Assembly (NCBI RefSeq): GCF_024055715.1
Contig: NZ_JAMXMV010000001.1
Location: forward strand, 806,001-870,000
Source of the DNA: Actinoallomurus soli
GTDB taxonomy: Bacteria > Actinomycetota > Actinomycetes > Streptosporangiales > Streptosporangiaceae
Direction of reading: 5' to 3'
DNA length: 64,000 nucleotides
Position numbers and translations under genes: made by a program
In this document: positions 51,251 to 60,684 of the stretch, in pieces
Layout of the letters: each line of letters starts with the position of its first letter
Numbering within the stretch: position 1 is the stretch's first letter
The notes under the pieces: generated by a model
The model's input: only the letters and a program-made list of their open reading frames with translations
Database searches by the model: none
What the model was told of the DNA's origin: nothing

Positions 51251-52174
51251 ATGCCGAAGGCAGTGCGGTTCGACGAGTACGGCCCCATCGAGGTGCTGCG
51301 GGTCGAGGAGGTCGACCGGCCGGTCCCCGGACCCGGTCAGGTCCTCGTCCGGGTGAAGCGTGCGGCGATCAACCCGGGGGAGGTGTCGATCCGCACGGGC
51401 GTGCTGCACGAGCGGTGGCCCGCGACGTTCCCCTCCGGCGAGGGCAGCGACCTCGCCGGGATCGTCGAGGAGACCGGCGCCGGCGTCACGGGGTACGCGG
51501 CCGGGGACGAGGTCCTCGGGTTCACCGACGACCGGGCGAGCCACGCCGAGTTCGTCCTCGTCGAGGCGGCGAACCTGATGCCCCGTCCGGCGAACGTCTC
51601 GTGGGAGCAGGCCGGGTCGCTGTACGTCGCGGGGACGACGGCGTACGCGGCGGTGCGCGCCGTCGCCCCGGGGCGGGGCGACACGGTCGTGATCTCCGCC
51701 GCCGCCGGAGGGGTGGGGACGATCGCGGTCCAGCTCGCCCGGCGCGCCGGCGCGACGGTGATCGGTCTGGCGAGTGAGGCCAACCACCGCTGGCTGACCG
51801 ACCACGGGGCGATCCCCGTCACGTACGGCGAGGGCGTCGCCGACCGGATCAGGGCCGCCGCTCCCGGTGGGAGGGTCGACGCGTTCATCGACGCCTACGG
51901 CTTCGGCTACGTCGACCTCGCGATCGAGCTCGGCGTCGCTCCGGACCGGATCGACACCATCAAGGACTGGACCGCCGCCGCGAAGCACGGCGTCAGGACC
52001 GACGCGAACGCGGAGGCGGCCACCATCGAGGTGGTCGCCGAACTGGCCGGGCTCATCGACAAGGGCGAGCTGGAGATCCCGATCGCCCGCACCTACCCGC
52101 TCGACCGGGTTCAGGACGCCTTCCGCGAGCTGGAGAAGGGCCACACCCGAGGCAAGATCGTCCTGGTGCCGTGA
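51251..52174 (+). CDS. NADP-dependent MDR oxidoreductase (quinone reductase-like)
   Basis: 307 residues from ATG 51251, where the family sequence begins. The GroES-like domain (RVKRAAINPGEVSIRTG, GSDLAGIVEETGAGVTGYAAGDEV) is followed by a Rossmann domain with AAAGGVGTIAVQLARRAGA (dinucleotide-binding). It lacks the zinc-binding Cys cluster, as in quinone reductases. Likely controlled by the divergent XRE regulator. It should reduce quinones or other reactive carbonyls with NADPH. Confidence 0.92.
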   Translation: MPKAVRFDEYGPIEVLRVEEVDRPVPGPGQVLVRVKRAAINPGEVSIRTGVLHERWPATFPSGEGSDLAGIVEETGAGVTGYAAGDEVLGFTDDRASHAEFVLVEAANLMPRPANVSWEQAGSLYVAGTTAYAAVRAVAPGRGDTVVISAAAGGVGTIAVQLARRAGATVIGLASEANHRWLTDHGAIPVTYGEGVADRIRAAAPGGRVDAFIDAYGFGYVDLAIELGVAPDRIDTIKDWTAAAKHGVRTDANAEAATIEVVAELAGLIDKGELEIPIARTYPLDRVQDAFRELEKGHTRGKIVLVP

Positions 52175-52212
52175 CCCACGGCGGGGCGTGGGGGGGCGCC
52201 CCCCCGGGCGGG

Positions 52213-52250
52213 CGTGCGCGGCCGCCCCCGGGGGCGGCCTGCCGCGCACG
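52213..52250. terminator. GC-rich bidirectional terminator
   Basis: Long imperfect stem: CGTGCGCG pairs with CGCGCACG, and an inner GCCGCCCCC pairs with GGGGGCGGC. It lies between the convergent oxidoreductase and ABC transporter genes. Confidence 0.65.
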
Positions 52251-52308
52251 ACCGAGGCCCCGACCCGTCCCGGCTCCCGGGCCGGGTTCGCCGGTCACGG
52301 CCTTCGGT

Positions 52309-54288
52309 TCAGTCGACCTCGGCGACGGCCTGGGCGAACTGGGCCTGGTACAGACGGGCGTAGGCGCCTTCGGCCTTCAGGAGCTCGTCGTGGGTGCCCT
52401 GCTCGACGATGCTGCCGGACTCCATGACGAGGATGAGGTCCGCGTCGCGGATGGTGGACAGCCGGTGGGCGATGACGAAGCTGGTCCGTCCCTTGCGCAG
52501 GGAGTTCATCGCGCGCTGGATCAGGACCTCGGTCCGGGTGTCGACCGAGCTGGTCGCCTCGTCCAGGATGAGGATCGTGGGCCGGGCGAGGAACGCGCGG
52601 GCGATCGTGATCAGCTGCTTCTCGCCGGCGCTGACGTTGCCGCCCTCGTCGTCGATCACCGTGTCGTATCCGTCGGGCAGCGTGCGCACGAACCGGTCGA
52701 CGTAGGTGGCCCGAGCCGCCTCCAGGATCTGCTCCTGGGTGGCGCCGGCCGCCCCGTACGCGATGTTCTCGGCGATCGTGCCGCCGAACAGCCAGGCGTC
52801 CTGCAGCACCATGCCGGTCCTGGCCCGCAGGTCCTCGCGGGTCATCTCGGCGACGTCCACGCCGTCGAGCATGATCCGTCCGCCGGTGACCTCGTAGAAC
52901 CGCATCAGCAGGTTGACCAGGGTGGTCTTGCCCGCGCCCGTCGGGCCGACGATGGCGACGGTCTGGCCGGGCTCGACGGACAGGGACAGGTCCTCGATCA
53001 GCGGAGTGTCCGGGTTGTAGCGGAAGGACACGTTCTCGAAGACCACCCGCCCGCGTACCTCCTCGGGCCGTACGGGCGTCCGCGGGTCCGGCTCCTGCTC
53101 GTCCGCGTCCAGCAGCGCGAAGACGCGCTCGGCGGAGGCGACGCCCGACTGCAGCAGGTTCGCCATGCTGGCCACCTGCGTGATCGGCTGGGTGAACTGC
53201 CGGGAGTACTGCACGAACGCCTGCACGTCACCCAGGGACAGCGCGCCCGACGCCACCCGCAGGCCGCCGACGACCGCGACGAGCACGTAGTTCAGGTTGC
53301 CGATGAACATCATCGCGGGCTGGATCATGCCGGAGATGAACTGGGCCCGGAAGCTCGACGCGTACAGCGTGTCGTTGTGCTCCCGGAAGGTCTCCAGGGA
53401 CTCCTCCTGCCGGCCGAAGACCTTGACGAGGGAGTGCCCGGTGTACATCTCCTCGATGTGGCCGTTCAGCCGTCCCGTCGTGGACCACTGCTTGATGAAC
53501 TGCGGCTGCGCCTTCTTGCCGATCCTTCCCGCGACCAGCACCGAGATCGGGACGGTGACCAGGGCGATCAGGGCCAGCAGCGGCGAGATCGTGATCATCA
53601 TGGTCAGCACGCCGACGATGGTGAGCAGCGAGGTCAGCATCTGGCTGAGGGTCTGCTGCAGCGTCTGGGCGAGGTTGTCGATGTCGTTGGTGACCCGGCT
53701 GAGCACCTCGCCGTGCGGCTGACGGTCGAAGTAGCTCAGCGGCAGCCGGGCCAGCTTCAGCTCCGCCTGCTCGCGCAGCCGGAACATCGACCGCTGCACG
53801 ATCGTCGTCGTGAGACGCCCCTGCACCACGCCGAAGACCGCGGCGATCGCGAACAGCGCCAGGGCGATCAGCAGCACCGTGCCGACCTTGCCGAAGTCGA
53901 TGCCGTGGCCGGGCACGAAGTCGATCGAGTTCAGCATGTCCGCGAGGGTGCCGTGACCGGTGTGCCGCAGCCCGGCGATCACGTCGGCCTTGGTCGTCCC
54001 GGCGGGGAACCTGCGGCCGATGACCCCGGCGAAGACCAGGTCGGTGGCGTGGCCGAGGATCCGCGGGCCGACGACGGTCGTCGTGACGCTCGCGGCGGCG
54101 AGCAGCAGGGTCGCGACGATGAGCGGCCGCTCCGGCCGCAGCATCCGCAGCAGCCGGCGGCTCGACCCGCGGAAGTTCAGCGACTTCTCGGTCGACTGCC
54201 CGGCCATGAACCTGGCCGGCCCGTGGGCCGGGCCGGATGGTCCCGGTCCGCGGCGGGGTACGGCGCGTTCGCCGTTCGGGGACGTCAC
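52309..54288 (-). CDS. ABC exporter half-transporter, second of pair
   Basis: 659 residues from GTG 54288, which overlaps the stop of the partner gene (GTGA). A Gly/Pro-rich cytosolic start of about 45 residues precedes six transmembrane helices (about 55-350), then the ATPase: Walker A GPTGAGKTTLVN, signature NVSAGEKQLI (in place of LSGGQ), Walker B ILILDEATSSVDTRT, H-loop AHRLSTI. It forms a heterodimer with the product of 54285-56018. Typical cargo: drugs, lipids or peptides. Confidence 0.93.
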   Translation of the reverse strand: MTSPNGERAVPRRGPGPSGPAHGPARFMAGQSTEKSLNFRGSSRRLLRMLRPERPLIVATLLLAAASVTTTVVGPRILGHATDLVFAGVIGRRFPAGTTKADVIAGLRHTGHGTLADMLNSIDFVPGHGIDFGKVGTVLLIALALFAIAAVFGVVQGRLTTTIVQRSMFRLREQAELKLARLPLSYFDRQPHGEVLSRVTNDIDNLAQTLQQTLSQMLTSLLTIVGVLTMMITISPLLALIALVTVPISVLVAGRIGKKAQPQFIKQWSTTGRLNGHIEEMYTGHSLVKVFGRQEESLETFREHNDTLYASSFRAQFISGMIQPAMMFIGNLNYVLVAVVGGLRVASGALSLGDVQAFVQYSRQFTQPITQVASMANLLQSGVASAERVFALLDADEQEPDPRTPVRPEEVRGRVVFENVSFRYNPDTPLIEDLSLSVEPGQTVAIVGPTGAGKTTLVNLLMRFYEVTGGRIMLDGVDVAEMTREDLRARTGMVLQDAWLFGGTIAENIAYGAAGATQEQILEAARATYVDRFVRTLPDGYDTVIDDEGGNVSAGEKQLITIARAFLARPTILILDEATSSVDTRTEVLIQRAMNSLRKGRTSFVIAHRLSTIRDADLILVMESGSIVEQGTHDELLKAEGAYARLYQAQFAQAVAEVD

Positions 54289-56018
54289 GCCGCCTCCTGC
54301 TCGGTGAGCTGGGAGAGCACGATCTCCCGGTACGTTTCGTTGGTGTCCATCAGCTCGTGGTGGGTGCCGGTGCCGACGACGCGGCCCTCGTCGAGGACGA
54401 TGATGCGGTCGGCGTGCCGGATGGTGGAGACCCGCTGCGCGACGATCACGACGGTCGCCTCGGCGGTCTCGGCGGCCAGTGCCGCGCGCAGGGCCGCGTC
54501 CGTCGCGTAGTCCAGCGCGGAGAACGAGTCGTCGAACAGGTAGATCTCGGGCCGGCGGACGAGCGCGCGGGCGATGGCGAGGCGCTGGCGCTGGCCGCCG
54601 GAGACGTTCGTGCCGCCCTGGTCGATCTTGGCGTCCAGGCGGCCGTCCATCTTCTCGACGAAGTCCCTGGCCTGGGCGATCTCCAGGGCGTGCCAGAGGT
54701 CCTCGTCCGTGGCGTCCGGCTTGCCGTACCGCAGGTTGGAGGCGACCGTCCCGGAGAAGAGGTACGGCCGCTGGGGAACGAACGCGACCGCGTCCGAGAG
54801 CGTCACCGGGTCGAGCTCGCGGACGTCGACGCCGTCGACGAGCACCGCGCCGCCGGTCACGTCCATGAGCCGGGGGATGAGGTTGAGCAGCGTCGTCTTG
54901 CCGCTGCCGGTGGAGCCGATGATCGCCGTGACCTCACCGGGCCGGGCGACCAGGTCGACACCGGACAGGACGGGTTCCTCGGCGCCCGGGTAGCGGAACT
55001 CGGCGTCCCGCAGCTCCAGGTGACCGTGCGTGCGCAGGGTCCGCACCGGCTCCGCCGGCGGGACCACGCTGGACTCGGTCTCCAGGACCTCCTGGATGCG
55101 CTCGGCGCACACCTCCGCGCGCGGCACCATCATGAACATGAAGGTCGCCATCATGACCGCCATGAGGATCTGCATCAGATAGCTGAGGTACGCGGTCAGC
55201 GCGCCGACCTGCATCGACCCGCCGTCGATCAGGTGGCCGCCGAACCACAGGACGGCGACGCTGGAGACGTTCACCACGAACATCACGAAGGGGAACATCA
55301 GCGCCATCAGCCGGCCGGTCCCCAGCGACACGTCGAGCAGTTCGGTGTTGGCCGTCTCGAAACGCCCCTGCTCGGGGACGTCGCGGACGAAGGCCCGGAT
55401 GACCCGCACGCCGCTGATCTGCTCGCGGAGCACCCGGTTGATCGTGTCGATGCGCACCTGCATGAGCCGGAACAGCGACCGCATCCGCGAGATGATCAGC
55501 ATGATCACCACCCCGAGCACGGGGACGATCACCAGCAGCAGCGAGGACAGCGAGACGTTCTGGTTCAGCGCCAGCACGATGCCGCCGACGCCCATGATCG
55601 GAGCCGCGATCATGATCGTGAAGGTCATCAGGGCCAGCATCTGGACCTGCTGCACGTCGTTCGTCGTCCGCGTGATCAGCGAGGGCGTGCCGAACCTCCC
55701 CACCTCGCGGGCCGAGAACGACTGGACCCGGGTGAAGACGGCGGCGCGTACGTCACGGCCGAGGGCCATCGCCGTACGGGCGCCGAAGTAGACGGCGCCG
55801 ATCGAGCAGACGATCTGCACGAGGGACACGGCGAGCATCACGCCGCCGGTGCTCAGGATGTAACCGGTATCGCCCTTCACGACACCCTGGTCGATGATGT
55901 CGGCGTTGAGGGTCGGCAGGTAGAGCGTGGCGAGCGTCTGCACCAACTGCAGCGCCACCACCAGGGCGAGCGGCCAGCGGTAGGGGCGCAGGTGGGCCCG
56001 CAAGAGTCGGATCAGCAC
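54285..56018 (-). CDS. ABC exporter half-transporter, first of pair
   Basis: 577 residues from GTG 56018, with GAGAGAG upstream. Six transmembrane helices (1-310), then the ATPase: Walker A GSTGSGKTTLLN, signature NVSGGQRQRL, and IYLFDDSFSALD, where the Walker B glutamate is replaced by Asp then Ser (FDDSF), so this site is probably degenerate for ATP hydrolysis. The partner has the intact DEAT. One active and one weak site are usual in heterodimeric exporters of the BmrCD/TM287-288 type. Confidence 0.93.
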   Translation of the reverse strand: MLIRLLRAHLRPYRWPLALVVALQLVQTLATLYLPTLNADIIDQGVVKGDTGYILSTGGVMLAVSLVQIVCSIGAVYFGARTAMALGRDVRAAVFTRVQSFSAREVGRFGTPSLITRTTNDVQQVQMLALMTFTIMIAAPIMGVGGIVLALNQNVSLSSLLLVIVPVLGVVIMLIISRMRSLFRLMQVRIDTINRVLREQISGVRVIRAFVRDVPEQGRFETANTELLDVSLGTGRLMALMFPFVMFVVNVSSVAVLWFGGHLIDGGSMQVGALTAYLSYLMQILMAVMMATFMFMMVPRAEVCAERIQEVLETESSVVPPAEPVRTLRTHGHLELRDAEFRYPGAEEPVLSGVDLVARPGEVTAIIGSTGSGKTTLLNLIPRLMDVTGGAVLVDGVDVRELDPVTLSDAVAFVPQRPYLFSGTVASNLRYGKPDATDEDLWHALEIAQARDFVEKMDGRLDAKIDQGGTNVSGGQRQRLAIARALVRRPEIYLFDDSFSALDYATDAALRAALAAETAEATVVIVAQRVSTIRHADRIIVLDEGRVVGTGTHHELMDTNETYREIVLSQLTEQEAA

Positions 56019-56170
56019 ACGGAACTCTCTCGGCAGGGGACGGCGACAGGAGACGCACCGGCTCTACGGTGACAAACCACTTCGAGCACGTGCAACCGGA
56101 AAAATACCGGCATGACGCGGCGTCAGGGCCAGCGCGACCGGCCGGCCGGCGCCCGGCGTTCCCCTCACCG

Positions 56171-56210
56171 CTCCGCCGTGGGCGGGGAATGTCTCCCGCC
56201 CACGGCGGAG
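56171..56210 (-). terminator. Strong terminator after the aldo/keto reductase gene
   Basis: Perfect 16-base arms (56171-56186 and 56195-56210) with an 8-base loop, 26 bases beyond the stop at 56236. Confidence 0.85.
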
Positions 56211-56235
56211 GACTACGGGCGAGCTCCGTGCAATG

Positions 56236-57231
56236 TCACCAGGCGAACGCCTCCGGGGACGGGCCGGGCCCCGGGAAGATCTCGTCGAGCGCCTTCAGGA
56301 ACTCCTCCGACAGCTCCAGGGTGAGCGCCCGCAGCGCCGAGTCGAGCTGCTCCCGCGTGCGCGGTCCCACGATCGGCCCGGTCACACCCGGACGGGTCAG
56401 CAGCCAGGCCAGGCCCACGTCGCCGGGTGCGAAACCGTGCTGCTCGCACAGGTCCTCGTACGCCTGGATCCGCTCGCGCTGGGCCGGGTCGGCCAGTGCC
56501 TCCGCGGACCGCCCGGACGTCGAGCGCGCGGAGCCGCCCTCGCGCTCCTTGCGGATCGCCCCGCCGAGCAGCCCGCCGTGCAGCGGCGACCAGGGGATCA
56601 CGCCGAGCCCGTACGCCTCGGCGGCCGGGATGACCTCCATCTCGGCCCGGCGCTCCATCAGGTTGTACAGGCACTGCTCGCTGACGAGGCCGAGGGAGCC
56701 GCGCCGGGCCGCCTGCTCGTTCGCGCGGGCGATGCCCCAGCCCGGGAAGTTGGACGACCCGACGTACAGGATCTTGCCCTGCTGGACCAGGACGTCCATC
56801 GCCTGCCAGATCTCCTCCCACGGCGTCGCGCGGTCGATGTGGTGGAACTGGTAGACGTCGATGTGGTCCGTGCCGAGCCGGCGCAGGGAGGCGTCGACGG
56901 CGCGGCGGATGTTGACCGCGGAGAGCTTGTCGTAGTTCGGCCAGGGGTCGCCTTCCGCGCCCATGTTCCCGTACACCTTGGTCGCCAGGACCGTCTTGTC
57001 CCGGCGGCCGCCGCCCTTGGCGAACCAGGTGCCGATGATCTCCTCGGTACGGCCCTTGTTCTCGCCCCAGCCGTAGACGTTGGCCGTGTCGAAGAAGTTG
57101 ATGCCCGCGTCGAGCGCGGCGTCCATGATCGCGTGGCTGTCGGGTTCGTCGGTCTGCGGGCCGAAGTTCATGGTGCCGAGCACCAGCCGGCTGACCTTGA
57201 GGCCGGTCCGCCCAAGCTGTACGTAGTCCAT
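56236..57231 (-). CDS. Aldo/keto reductase
   Basis: 331 residues from ATG 57231, which gives the family start MDYVQLGRTGLKVSRLVLGTM; an earlier in-frame start adds 17 unrelated residues. The (beta/alpha)8 signature is complete: D and Y in FFDTANVYGWGENKG, the catalytic Lys in VLATKVYG, His in YQFHHID, and the NADPH loop GPIVGPRTREQLDSAL. It reduces aldehydes or ketones with NADPH; substrate unknown. An inverted repeat lies just upstream. Confidence 0.93.
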   Translation of the reverse strand: MDYVQLGRTGLKVSRLVLGTMNFGPQTDEPDSHAIMDAALDAGINFFDTANVYGWGENKGRTEEIIGTWFAKGGGRRDKTVLATKVYGNMGAEGDPWPNYDKLSAVNIRRAVDASLRRLGTDHIDVYQFHHIDRATPWEEIWQAMDVLVQQGKILYVGSSNFPGWGIARANEQAARRGSLGLVSEQCLYNLMERRAEMEVIPAAEAYGLGVIPWSPLHGGLLGGAIRKEREGGSARSTSGRSAEALADPAQRERIQAYEDLCEQHGFAPGDVGLAWLLTRPGVTGPIVGPRTREQLDSALRALTLELSEEFLKALDEIFPGPGPSPEAFAW

Positions 57232-57252
57232 GACAGCACCCAAACACCTGGA

Positions 57253-57274
57253 GCGCACTCCAACGCAAGTGCGC
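57253..57274. promoter_or_regulatory. Possible operator upstream of the aldo/keto reductase
   Basis: GCGCACT and AGTGCGC, a perfect 7-base inverted repeat with an 8-base centre, 22 bases before the start codon. Confidence 0.45.
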
Positions 57275-57379
57275 TTGTGCACTCACCCGCTGTTTTCAAG
57301 TCGACGACAAGGAGACCACAGCGGCGCCGACGCGACACGGGCATCGCGGTGTGCCAGGCCCGAGGAACCGGCCCGCGTG

Positions 57380-58132
57380 TCACGTACGAGGCCGGAGGCC
57401 GTCGAGGGAGCACGTGGGGAGGGCGATCCAGCCTTCGGAACTCGCCGTCTCGATCTCGTCCGGTCCTGCGGATGTGGCCAGGCCGAGGGCCGCGGCGCGG
57501 GCGGTGAGGGCCGCGATGACCGCGTCGGTGGCGTCATGCGAGCGGCGGCAGAGCGTCTCATGCGCGCCGAGGTCGAGCCAGGGCGCGGCGGCCAGCAGGG
57601 CGTCGACCAGACGCCCGAGCGCCGCGAGGTCGTGCGCGCGCTTGTAACCGCGGTACGGCAGGTCCCACAGTCTGAGGGACGCGGCCGGGTAGACCTCGAC
57701 CACCACGCCCGTGCCGCACCGGTCCACCGGACGGCCCTCCCGGGCGAGGCGGGACAGGAGGGCGGCGCAGCGCATCGCCGCGTGGCCGATCCGATCGGCG
57801 GAGACGCTCAGCGGGGTCAGCCCGGTCCGCTCGCGGACCACCCGGTCGGTCAGCCGGAGCGCGAGGTTCCGGCGCCAGTCCCGGCCGCGCGTCCCGACCG
57901 GCACGTCAACGTGCCCGTACCGGTGCGCGGTGACGAACTCGACGAACGGGACCGGCCAGCCGAGCGGGCAGTCGACCCCGGCCTTGTCCGCCGTCAGCAG
58001 CGCGTCGACGATCGTCTCGTCCTCGCACGCGAGCTGGATCCCGCGGACCGAGCAGGCGCCGCCCGCCCACTCCAGCCGGGCGAGCGCGGTGTTCCCGGCC
58101 TCCGCCGCCAGGTCCAGTCCGACCGTCAGCAC
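57380..58132 (-). CDS. DUF429 protein
   Basis: 250 residues from GTG 58132; the open frame runs further upstream only as a shadow of the next gene. The sequence fits DUF429, an RNase H-like fold of unknown activity: TVGLDLAAEAGNTALARLEW with an early Asp, KAGVDCPLGWPVPF, VVEVYPAASLRLW, and HDATDAVIAALTARAAAL with a late Asp. These acidic residues match the fold's catalytic spots, so nuclease activity is possible but not shown. Confidence 0.85.
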   Translation of the reverse strand: MLTVGLDLAAEAGNTALARLEWAGGACSVRGIQLACEDETIVDALLTADKAGVDCPLGWPVPFVEFVTAHRYGHVDVPVGTRGRDWRRNLALRLTDRVVRERTGLTPLSVSADRIGHAAMRCAALLSRLAREGRPVDRCGTGVVVEVYPAASLRLWDLPYRGYKRAHDLAALGRLVDALLAAAPWLDLGAHETLCRRSHDATDAVIAALTARAAALGLATSAGPDEIETASSEGWIALPTCSLDGLRPRT

Positions 58133-58155
58133 GACCCAACGATAGGAGGGACGGG

Positions 58156-60204
58156 TCAGCGGCGGGTGATGACGCGGGCGACGCCGGCGGCGATGGTGGT
58201 GGCGAGGACCCAGCCCGCGGCGACCAGGACGTACGAGAACCACTGCTCCGCGCCCGCCGGGTTGAAGGCGTTCTGCTGGCCCAGATCGACGATGGGGAGC
58301 AGCAGGTCGAGCGTGTAGACGACGGGGTTGAAGTGCGGGGCCTCGCCGGCCTTGAGCGGCGGGGGATGGGCGGTCCCGTAGACGACGCTCCCCACGACGA
58401 GCAGCAGCGCCAGCCAGGCCACGGCCCGCCAGGATCGGTAGCCGTAGCCGACCGTCGCGTCCTGGAGGAAGCTCCACACCCGGCCGACCCGCGACAGCGT
58501 GCGGCGCTGGTGCAGCTCGCGGGCGTACAGCACCCGGCGCGCCTGGCCCGGCTGGCCGATCCGGGTGTAGAAGGCGGCCAGCTGCTCGTACGGCTGCGGC
58601 GGGCAGCCGCCGGGGTCGCGGGACAGCCACGTCAGCCGTTCCGCGGCGGACAGGCGCGGCTCCAGCGCGTCGTACGTGAATCCGTCCAGCTGCAGGGCGG
58701 ACGGCCAGTGGTCCGGATCGTCCCGCAGCACTCCCACGCGGGCGTGGTCGAGCTGGACGGCGCCCTCGACCGGACCGGTCAGCGTCAGCTCGCCGACGGT
58801 GATCGTGCGGGCGTCGAGGGCGACGTCGCCGGGAGGAGTGAACCGCACCCGGTCCAGGATCAGCTCCCGGCCGATCCGGGCGCCCGTCAGCTTCACCCGG
58901 CCCTCGATCGTCATGCGGTGGCAGAACAGGTCCGCGCCGATCTCGGTACGGGACAGCCGCAGGGCGATGTCCGGCGCGCTCAGCCGGGCGTCGGCCAGCG
59001 TCATCCGGCCGCTGATCCGCGCGGTGCGGATCACCACCGCGCCCCGGGCCCGCACCCCGAGCATCACGAGCGTCCCCGTGGTGAGCCCGTCGGCGTTCAG
59101 GGCGGTGTCGTCCGGGCCGTCGTCGAGCCGGGCGTCCTTGAGGGTGACCCGGCGGGCGATCTCCGCCCCGGCCATGATGACCACGCCGCGTGCCGTGAGT
59201 TCGTCGGCGTCCAGGTCGGCCATCGAGGCCCGTGCGACGTTCAGGGCGGTGCCGCCCGGATTGTCCAGGTGCGCGCCGGTGAGCGTGAGGTTGCCGCCGA
59301 GGCGGGCGCCGACGAGCCGTACCGCGCCCTCGGCCGCGAAGCCGCGATGGGCCCACACGCCGCCGTCGACGGCCAGGCCGCCCGCGGTGAAGGCATCCCC
59401 GCCGGGATTGCTCAGCCGGGCGGCCGCCAGATCGATCCAGCCGGCGATCCGCGCGTTCTGCAGCCCGAACCGCCCGGTCACCGTCGCCGCCCGTACGGCG
59501 AGCCAGCCGTCCACGGTCAGGTTGCTCCCGTCGAGGGCCCGGCCGCCGGGACAGCTCAGCCGGGCGCGGATCAGGGACATCGAGCCGGTGAGCCGGGCGC
59601 CGCGCAGCCGTACGGCGCCGTCGGTGGTGAAGCCCTCGTCGCACTCGACGTTGCCGTCGACGGCCATCCCGTCGGCCGCGAGCGCCACCCCGGCGCTGTC
59701 CGGGCCCAGAGTCGCGCCGCGGAGGGTGACCTCACCGGTGATCTTCGCCCGGTCGAGCCGCACGCCGTGTTCGACCCGGCTCAGGTGGAGGTTGAGGATG
59801 CCGTCGAGACGCAGCCGGGCGCCGTTGAGGGCCGGGAGCCTGCTGCCGGTGATCCGCACCGTCTTCGTGCTCGCCTCGACGAACCGCAGCGGCTCCTCGA
59901 AGTGGCAGCCCTCGCACACGAGCGCGTACTCCACCGACGCGCCCATCAGGTCCAGCCGCCCGGTCACCCGCGCGCCGCGCAGCCGCAGCGCCGGATGGCG
60001 CCCCGGTTCCGCGCCGGCGGCGCCGAGCAGTAGTGCCCGGATCACCTCCGCGTCGACCGTGCGCTCCGGCCCCCACGACGCGCCGCCGGTCACGTCGTCC
60101 AGGGCGGGGTCGCCGGTACGCAGGTCCGCCCAGTCCCCGGTGCGGAACCTCCGCCAGACGAGCTTCTCGGCCTCGGTCAGATGATCAAGGGGCACGGCGC
60201 CCAT
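58156..60204 (-). CDS. Membrane-anchored beta-helix (pentapeptide-like) protein
   Basis: 682 residues from ATG 60204. Residues about 60-520 are repeats of about 20 residues built on RLxGARxxGxLxLxGA-type units (LRLRGARVTGRLDLMGA, VRLRGARLTGSMSLIRA), predicting a long right-handed beta-helix. Near the C-terminus are a helical segment and two transmembrane helices (about 590-612 and 655-676) around PVVYTLDLLLPIVDLGQQNAF. Databases often label such proteins membrane-associated oxidoreductase, but I see no cofactor motif. Function unknown. Confidence 0.8.
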   Translation of the reverse strand: MGAVPLDHLTEAEKLVWRRFRTGDWADLRTGDPALDDVTGGASWGPERTVDAEVIRALLLGAAGAEPGRHPALRLRGARVTGRLDLMGASVEYALVCEGCHFEEPLRFVEASTKTVRITGSRLPALNGARLRLDGILNLHLSRVEHGVRLDRAKITGEVTLRGATLGPDSAGVALAADGMAVDGNVECDEGFTTDGAVRLRGARLTGSMSLIRARLSCPGGRALDGSNLTVDGWLAVRAATVTGRFGLQNARIAGWIDLAAARLSNPGGDAFTAGGLAVDGGVWAHRGFAAEGAVRLVGARLGGNLTLTGAHLDNPGGTALNVARASMADLDADELTARGVVIMAGAEIARRVTLKDARLDDGPDDTALNADGLTTGTLVMLGVRARGAVVIRTARISGRMTLADARLSAPDIALRLSRTEIGADLFCHRMTIEGRVKLTGARIGRELILDRVRFTPPGDVALDARTITVGELTLTGPVEGAVQLDHARVGVLRDDPDHWPSALQLDGFTYDALEPRLSAAERLTWLSRDPGGCPPQPYEQLAAFYTRIGQPGQARRVLYARELHQRRTLSRVGRVWSFLQDATVGYGYRSWRAVAWLALLLVVGSVVYGTAHPPPLKAGEAPHFNPVVYTLDLLLPIVDLGQQNAFNPAGAEQWFSYVLVAAGWVLATTIAAGVARVITRR

Positions 60205-60237
60205 CCTCGGGGAGGAAGGGCGGAGAAGCCACCCCTT

Positions 60238-60495
60238 TCAGTTACGGACGGGACGAACGTCCTCGCTCCGGGCCTCGTCGACCTGTCGGTCTACCCGGTG
60301 CGCTCGTAGGAGCCGGAAGAACTTGAGATTCTGAATTCGGACAACCGTATTACGATCATGTGCTTTCCGGTCGTGTCCGTGACTCCTTCGTAGCTCTTGC
60401 AGGTCGCGTGCTATGTCGAGCGCCGTTCGTATCACCTGCAGAATCACGACGCTATCCGCGGCGTAACGCGAAAGCGTTTCGATGATCGTGATCAT
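60238..60495 (-). CDS. Small unknown protein with strong ribosome binding site
   Basis: 85 residues from ATG 60495, chosen because AGGAGGAGG lies 6 bases upstream. The N-terminal 35 residues form a hydrophobic or amphipathic helix (VVILQVIRTALDIARDLQEL); the rest is very basic (RRSHGHDRKAHDR, FFRLLRAHRVDRQ) with an acidic end. Family not recognised. It is divergent from the STAND ATPase gene, sharing a 189-base control region with palindromic and phased repeats. The layout (hydrophobic helix then basic tail) would suit a membrane-acting or nucleic acid-binding peptide; that is a guess. Confidence 0.6.
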   Translation of the reverse strand: MITIIETLSRYAADSVVILQVIRTALDIARDLQELRRSHGHDRKAHDRNTVVRIQNLKFFRLLRAHRVDRQVDEARSEDVRPVRN

Positions 60496-60570
60496 GGCGG
60501 CCTCCTCCTGTGTCTGCCTCGTGGACAGCTCCAGTCGTAAGCCGGCTCCTTGTTGTACTGAACTGGTCAC

Positions 60571-60656
60571 GGACAATCCGCGGACAACGGTTCCGTGACG
60601 AGGGGCGTCCATAGGACAATTCCGATGTCCGGAGGACATGGCCCGGACCGGGCCAT
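60571..60656. promoter_or_regulatory. Control region of the STAND gene: palindrome and phased repeats
   Basis: A 19-base perfect palindrome, ATGGCCCGG-A-CCGGGCCAT, occupies 60638-60656. Upstream, GGACAA occurs at 60571, 60582 and 60614, and GGACAT at 60634, spaced 11, 32 and 20 bases, close to whole helical turns. GTCACGGA at 60566 and TCCGTGAC at 60592 form a further inverted pair. Likely operator sites for an HTH protein, perhaps the STAND protein itself. Confidence 0.55.
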
Positions 60657-60684
60657 CGTGCGGACGGCGGCGAGGGGGAGTCGG

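Noticed and set aside
52171-54510. Plus-strand frame of 779 codons across the ABC transporter genes
   Set aside because: The opposite strand encodes complete ABC motifs; this frame is Asp/Gly/Arg/Val-biased shadow.
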